64,000 nucleotides of DNA, from contig NZ_DATJJK010000198.1 in the NCBI RefSeq assembly GCF_035492295.1, forward strand, positions 1 to 64,000, given 5' to 3'. Source of the DNA: Acidisoma sp035492295. GTDB lineage: Bacteria; Pseudomonadota; Alphaproteobacteria; Acetobacterales; Acetobacteraceae. Made by a program: the position numbers and the translations under genes. Numbering within the stretch: position 1 is the first letter of the stretch; each line of letters begins with the position of its first letter. This document shows positions 59,796 through 64,000 of the stretch, piece by piece. The notes beneath the pieces are model-generated. The model saw only the letters and a program-made list of their open reading frames with translations, was not told the DNA's origin and did no database searches.

Positions 59796-60015
59796 GCGGT
59801 CTTCCTCTCTCGGGTGCAAACTCCGGTTTGCCCGTCCGGCCGTGGGAAGCGCAACCCGTTCCGTGGCGAAACGAAGCGCCATCGGGCCCAAGTGGCCCTT
59901 GATCCCGAGAATGTGAGCCCCGGTCCGCAGCACCGTTAGTGGCCGATTCGGATTGCCAGACTGACCGACGCGCCGTAAGTCGGTGCAATCGCAAGTTAAT
60001 CTGGGACACTGGCCG

Positions 60016-62907
60016 ATGACGACGACCTTTGTGAATTCGGGGCAGACTGTTAGTGGGCAGACGGTTCCGAATGGGGACGTATTGGTCGTGCGCTCTGGGG
60101 GCACGGCAGCCGCCACCACGCTTTCGGGCGGGGTTGAGATCGCGGTCTCGACGGGCGTGGCACTGGGCACGACCGTCTCTTCTGGCGGCTTCCTTGATGT
60201 CTTCAGCGGCGGCAGCGCCAATCAGACGGTGATTGCCGCAGGCGGCAGGGAAAGCGTGCATTGGACGGGTTCGGACCGGAACGCGACCGTCAGCAGCGGC
60301 GGTGTGATCAGCGCCTTCGACAGCGGTTACACCTCCGCGACGGTCATCAGCGGTGGCGGGACGGAGATCCTGGCCACCAGCGGTATCGCCTATACAACCC
60401 AGGTGAAATCGGGCGGCACGCTTCTTCTTTCCTCGGGCGGGGTTGCGGTCGCGGGCGTCATCTCTTCCGGCGGCACGGAAGTGCTCGGCTCCGGTGGCGA
60501 TCAGCGTGGGCCCCTCACCATCAGTGCGGGCGGTATGCTGACGGGCTCGGGTGTCCTGGAAGATGGCTCAGTGGCGGTGAATGGCACCATTGCGGGCACA
60601 GTCCTGCGTGAGAGCGCCGTGGTCTCCTCAGGCGGTCTCACCAGCGGGGGCGTGATCAGCCAGGGCGGCCAGGAAACGGTTCTCGCCGGGGGTGCGGCGA
60701 GCCAAACACAGGTCCGCGCCGGGGCCCTGACCGTTTCCTCGGGCGGAAGCGCCACCACAACCGCGGTCAGCGGCGGGACGGAAACCGTTGCATCGGGGGG
60801 CACGAGCATCCGCGACCATGTGCTCGGCGGCACGGTCGTCGTCTCCGCCGGCGGCTCGCAGATCGATGCCGTGATCAGTAGCGGCAGCGAACAACTGGCG
60901 GGGATCGCCCGAAACATCACCGTCAAAAGCAGCGGCGTGCTCAGGGTGGCGAGCGGCGGCACAGCCGCCGGCCTCACGGTCAGCAGCGGTGGCTATGTCA
61001 CCGTCTCCGGTGGCATTGTCAGCGGCGCCGTCAACTATGGCAGCATGAGCGTGTTCAGTGGTGGCGTTGCATCAAACGTCGCCCAGAATGGCCGCGTAAC
61101 CGTGGGCGCCGACGGAACCATCATCGGTGGGACGTTGGACGGCAGCGGCAGCCTCTCAGCGCCCTACATCTTCGTCTCCCACGGTGGCACCGCGATCGGC
61201 GTTGCCGTCGAAAGTGGCGGCCAACTCATCGAAGAACACGGCACGTCCCTCGGCGTGATCATCAGCGCCGGTGGCGTCGTGCGCCTGGACAATGGCCGGG
61301 CGAGCGGCACCATCGTCAGCTCCGGCGGCTCCGAACGGGTCTATGAAGGCGGCGTTTCGGTAAGCGCCACCGTGCTGAACGGCGGATTCGAGGTCGTTTC
61401 AGGAATCACGTTCGGCGGAACCGCCCTTGATGCCACGGTCAGCAGCGGCGGCACGCTGCTTGTCTCGGGCTCGTTGCTGACGAAACCCGTCGCGAGCGGC
61501 ACGATCGTCAGCAATGGCGGTGTTCAGGTCATCGCGGGTGGCAACATAGCCGCTGATGGAGACATTCAATCCGGCGGCACGGAAGTCTTGCTGTCGGGCG
61601 GCAGCCAGATCGGCAACCTGACCGTGGAAGCCGGTGGTCTTTTGACCGGATCTGGCATCATCCCGACCGGCACGGCCACCATCCTCGGCACCGCCACCGG
61701 TGTTGCCGTCACCTCGGTCGGCGAACTTCTGGTGGAATCCGGTGGGGTCACGTCAGGGCTCACAGTGAGCGGCTGGGGCAGCGAGATCGTGGGGTCTGGC
61801 GGCACTGCCTATAACACCTTCGTCGATGGCTCCTTGACCGTGAAGGCGACGGAAATGGAACTGATCGTCCGCTCGGGCGGCGTATCGATAGGAGCCAGCG
61901 TTATCGGTGGAGGATACAACGGAACCTCTGCCACGGTTTCCTCCGGCGGGGTGCTGAGCAACACGACGGTCGAGCTCGACGGTACGACCTTTGTGTCCAC
62001 CGGCGGCACCGCCATCGGTGACAGCCTGTCCGACGGCGGGACCGAGACCCTGCTTTCCGGAGGCACCGATCTCGGTGCGATCGTCGGCAGCGGGGGCACG
62101 CTGCTGATCAGTGCCGGCGGCGTCACAAGCGGCGTAACCCTGTTGAGCGGCGGCACGCTGATCGACCAGGGCTCCGTTCCGCTCGTCATCGGCACTGTCC
62201 AGGACAGTTCCTTGTCGATCCTCGGTGCGGATACCATCACCGCCGGCAGCGATGCCGTGACGGTGACCGGCGGTAGCGACGCCACCGTGGTGTCTGGTGT
62301 TGACATGGACCTCTACTTCGTCGGAGGCACCGGCTCGGTTTCGGTGATGGGCGGCACCGGGGACAGCACCCTCTTTGGGTCCACCGGCAGCGGTTCCACC
62401 TGGCTCGAGGGTGGCACGGATTCCAGCGAGCTTTATGGCGGCGCAGGGGCTACTACGCTCATCGGTGGCACCGGCCAGTCCACCCTGGTGGGCGGCACGG
62501 GCAGCACAGTCATTCTCGCGAACGGCACGGAAGACGGGCTGATCGTTGCCGGCAGCGGCGCCACGACGATCAACGGTACGACTGGCGGCGGCGACCAGCA
62601 GATTTTCGCGGGTGCAGGCTCAGATGTCGTGGCGCTCGGCGCGGGTGCCGATACCTTCATCGGCGGCTCCGGCGTCGCGAGCGTGCAGGGCGGCGGATCG
62701 AACCCCGATATCTATGGATTCATCAACGGCCATGCGGGCGGCAATGTGATCATCGCCGATTTGAAGGCAAGCGATACACTGGTATTCGCAGGCTATGCGG
62801 GAGATCCGATTGCCGCCGAAAGCGTGGTGAACGGCTCGGACCTCATCATCCTCACAGACCAGACGAAGATTCTTATCCAGAACGTGGACCACACCATCTT
62901 CAGCTAG
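60016..62907 (+). CDS. Large strand-loop-strand repeat protein, probable secreted surface protein
   Basis: 963 residues, almost all Gly/Ser/Thr/Val repeats of the AIDA-type strand-loop-strand kind (for example 'VSSGG...TVVSAGGSQ'), predicted to form a beta-solenoid. The last ~200 residues are RTX-like glycine-rich ('GGTGDSTLFG', 'GAGADTFIGGSG') ending in 'DLKASDTLVFAG', resembling type I secretion substrates. There is no autotransporter beta-barrel and no signal peptide, so type I secretion is likelier. ATG 60016 begins the conserved 'TTFVNSGQTVSG' start. Very few Lys and no Cys. No secretion genes are nearby. Role in adhesion or biofilm is inference. Confidence 0.85.
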   Translation: MTTTFVNSGQTVSGQTVPNGDVLVVRSGGTAAATTLSGGVEIAVSTGVALGTTVSSGGFLDVFSGGSANQTVIAAGGRESVHWTGSDRNATVSSGGVISAFDSGYTSATVISGGGTEILATSGIAYTTQVKSGGTLLLSSGGVAVAGVISSGGTEVLGSGGDQRGPLTISAGGMLTGSGVLEDGSVAVNGTIAGTVLRESAVVSSGGLTSGGVISQGGQETVLAGGAASQTQVRAGALTVSSGGSATTTAVSGGTETVASGGTSIRDHVLGGTVVVSAGGSQIDAVISSGSEQLAGIARNITVKSSGVLRVASGGTAAGLTVSSGGYVTVSGGIVSGAVNYGSMSVFSGGVASNVAQNGRVTVGADGTIIGGTLDGSGSLSAPYIFVSHGGTAIGVAVESGGQLIEEHGTSLGVIISAGGVVRLDNGRASGTIVSSGGSERVYEGGVSVSATVLNGGFEVVSGITFGGTALDATVSSGGTLLVSGSLLTKPVASGTIVSNGGVQVIAGGNIAADGDIQSGGTEVLLSGGSQIGNLTVEAGGLLTGSGIIPTGTATILGTATGVAVTSVGELLVESGGVTSGLTVSGWGSEIVGSGGTAYNTFVDGSLTVKATEMELIVRSGGVSIGASVIGGGYNGTSATVSSGGVLSNTTVELDGTTFVSTGGTAIGDSLSDGGTETLLSGGTDLGAIVGSGGTLLISAGGVTSGVTLLSGGTLIDQGSVPLVIGTVQDSSLSILGADTITAGSDAVTVTGGSDATVVSGVDMDLYFVGGTGSVSVMGGTGDSTLFGSTGSGSTWLEGGTDSSELYGGAGATTLIGGTGQSTLVGGTGSTVILANGTEDGLIVAGSGATTINGTTGGGDQQIFAGAGSDVVALGAGADTFIGGSGVASVQGGGSNPDIYGFINGHAGGNVIIADLKASDTLVFAGYAGDPIAAESVVNGSDLIILTDQTKILIQNVDHTIFS
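60090..62200 (+). repeat. Degenerate DNA repeats encoding strand-loop-strand units
   Basis: The coding sequence is full of imperfect copies of short blocks such as AGCGGCGGCAC, TCCGGCGG and GGCGGCACG at irregular roughly 45-60 base spacing, reflecting the protein repeat of about 15-20 residues. This could drive slippage or recombination length change. Boundaries are approximate. Confidence 0.6.
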
Positions 62908-62918
62908 GGTTCGGCCGC

Positions 62919-62937
62919 GTCCCCCGTGTCGGGGGAC
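62919..62937. terminator. Hairpin after the repeat-protein gene
   Basis: GTCCCCC (62919-62925) and GGGGGAC (62931-62937) around a five-base loop, 12 bp past the stop at 62907. No U-run. Confidence 0.5.
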
Positions 62938-62966
62938 ATATCAAGCCGGCGACTGTGGCAGTGCCT

Positions 62967-62998
62967 AAGGTGGAGGGGCGTGATAACCCCTCCGCCTT
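62967..62998. terminator. Strong stem-loop between convergent genes
   Basis: AAGG-T-GGAGGGG (62967-62978) pairs with CCCCTCC-G-CCTT (62987-62998), twelve pairs including one G-U, around an eight-base loop, followed on the plus strand by TTTCC-like sequence. It lies between the repeat-protein gene and the minus-strand binding-protein gene and can end both. Confidence 0.6.
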
Positions 62999-63065
62999 TC
63001 CTGACTCTGTCAACATGCGAGTTTTCCGCGGCGCGCTATATTCCCGCGGTCGTGACCTGCTTTGG

Positions 63066-64000
63066 CTAGAAGCCAAACTGGCCGATGTTGTCCTTGGTAA
63101 AGATCAGAGCCTTGTTATAATCTATCTCACCATTCTCTCCGACCGTGTATGTGCCCACCTTGCCTGCGGAAAAAGTCGTGCCCGGCGTCAGGCTGAGTTT
63201 GCCGGCCAATTTGAGATGCGTGGCATAGACGGCGAGATAGCCGAGCTCAAACGGATCCCACAGTGCGAATGCCTTTTCCGAACCATCGGCCAGATAGGTT
63301 TTGATAGCAGATGGCAGGGCAAAACCGGTTGCGTAGACTTTCCCGGCGTGACCGCTTGCATCAATCGCCCTTGCTGCGGCGGGTGCGCTCACCGCAGAAG
63401 ACGAGATGATAACCTTGAGATTGGGATGGGCTTGCATCAGATTAATGGCGACGTCGTAGCTCTTCGCATCGTCGTCACCTGCATACTGCGTATCCACGAC
63501 TTTGAAGACCTTGTACTTGTCTTCGGTCTCCGAGAGCTTCGTCATAATGCGCATATGCGCGACGTGGTTCGGTGCTGTCGGAGAAGCAGCGATGAAGGCG
63601 ATCTCCCCCCCTTGCGGCGCGTCAATTAGTGCCGCGTCCAGCATTGTGCGAGCTGCTTTGTCGTAGGAAAGCTGATTGACGAATATGTCACGGGCAGGCA
63701 ACGCGGCGTCAGCGTCGAACGTTGTAACAACGATACCCCTCTTGCGGGCGCGCTTCAGAACAGGTGCAACGGCGTTGAGATCGACCGCTGCGAGCAATAT
63801 GGCGTCCGGCCGTTGAGTGAGAAAATTCTCCAACGTTTCAACCTGAAGAGAGGCGTCAGCGTGGTCCGGTCCAGCGTAGATCAGGCTGTCCCCCAGGTCT
63901 GCGGCAGCAGCGCGTGCACCCTTTGCCGCTAGCTCAAAATAGGGAAAGCCCGTCCACTTTGGCGTCATCATCATCCGGAAGCCACTGTCCTTCGCCTGTG
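63066..64000 (-). CDS. LsrB/RhaS-like sugar or autoinducer-2 binding protein, 5' end outside window
   Basis: C-terminal 311 residues of a periplasmic binding protein; the frame is still open at position 64000, so start and signal peptide are not visible. Segments 'TGFPYFELAAKGARAAAADLG', 'YAGPDHADASLQVETLENFL' , 'DAILLAAVDLNAVAPVLKRARKRGI', 'ALWDPFELGYLAVYA' and terminal 'IFTKDNIGQFGF' resemble LsrB/RhaS. It probably belongs to an ABC operon continuing to the right of the window. Whether the ligand is AI-2, rhamnose or another sugar cannot be told. Confidence 0.85.
   Translation of the reverse strand, partial: QAKDSGFRMMMTPKWTGFPYFELAAKGARAAAADLGDSLIYAGPDHADASLQVETLENFLTQRPDAILLAAVDLNAVAPVLKRARKRGIVVTTFDADAALPARDIFVNQLSYDKAARTMLDAALIDAPQGGEIAFIAASPTAPNHVAHMRIMTKLSETEDKYKVFKVVDTQYAGDDDAKSYDVAINLMQAHPNLKVIISSSAVSAPAAARAIDASGHAGKVYATGFALPSAIKTYLADGSEKAFALWDPFELGYLAVYATHLKLAGKLSLTPGTTFSAGKVGTYTVGENGEIDYNKALIFTKDNIGQFGF

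Noticed and set aside
59796..60221. 142-residue N-terminal extension of the AsmA-family frame
   Set aside because: It runs antisense to the start of the repeat-protein gene, and the TTG at 59795 with a good ribosome site directly precedes the membrane anchor.
60016..62907. Classical type V autotransporter
   Set aside because: No N-terminal signal peptide and no C-terminal beta-barrel; the tail is RTX-like instead.
1..64000. CRISPR arrays, tRNA or rRNA genes, insertion sequences, prophage
   Set aside because: No regularly spaced repeats, cloverleaf sequences, transposase or phage genes were recognised on either strand; the only tandem repeat is the three-copy GGTATAC array, too short for CRISPR.

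Overview
The window is GC-rich, densely coded DNA with no rRNA, tRNA, CRISPR array, phage or insertion sequence that I can see. The content (fused iolC-DUF2090 kinase, RpiR-type inositol regulator, pqiABC, OxyR-AhpCF, many ABC importers, c-di-GMP enzymes, a strand-loop-strand repeat protein) fits a soil or plant-associated alphaproteobacterium, perhaps a rhizobial-order member or Acetobacteraceae. The genus cannot be fixed from sequence reading alone.

Layout. 1-4104: a carbohydrate importer of the MalK/MalFG class, with the ATPase divergent from the binding protein and two permeases; the shared promoter region carries a lac-operator-like palindrome. 4181-6663: a threonine aldolase-like PLP enzyme, a Gfo/Idh/MocA oxidoreductase and a small membrane protein starting at GTG. 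6852-10675: a ribose/inositol-type ABC importer. 10852-21081: a myo-inositol catabolic cluster (iolA, iolB, iolE, iolD, iolC-DUF2090, an RpiR regulator, and divergent iolG plus a TIM-barrel isomerase) with a GGAA-N6-TTCC operator between the divergent arms. 21123-25381: pqiABC and a small lipoprotein.

25422-29749: flavin reductase, agmatinase-family ureohydrolase, CaiB-type CoA-transferase and a FetAB-like exporter. 29793-39329: a nucleobase-scavenging block. A 2OG-Fe(II) oxygenase and a CodA-like deaminase on the plus strand converge on guanine deaminase, a second 2OG-Fe(II) oxygenase and a four-gene BMP-type nucleoside/nucleobase importer on the minus strand. 39610-42450: a GAF/degenerate-GGDEF/EAL phosphodiesterase and two unknown genes.

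42817-51786: a divergent catabolic unit. One arm is six translationally coupled genes: a [2Fe-2S] subunit, two flavoprotein subunits of an HcnABC/hydroxyproline/opine-dehydrogenase-like enzyme, a DapA-family lyase, a GntR-FCD regulator and a hydantoinase. The other arm is a polar-amino-acid importer. Between them lies a triple GGTATAC array. This is the best candidate for an undescribed catabolic pathway. 51849-54072: a DUF763 protein and a PAS-GGDEF cyclase. 54165-57483: ahpC-ahpF-oxyR with a recognisable OxyR site abutting a sigma-70-type promoter. 57495-62907: an AsmA-family protein divergent from a 963-residue strand-loop-strand repeat protein. 63066-64000: the C-terminal part of an LsrB/RhaS-like binding protein.

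Overall the segment works as a nutrient-acquisition region. Each importer sits beside the enzymes that would consume its substrate, and local regulators with visible operator candidates sit between divergent arms. Functions are family-level assignments made by motif recognition; substrates of most transporters are inferred from neighbours.
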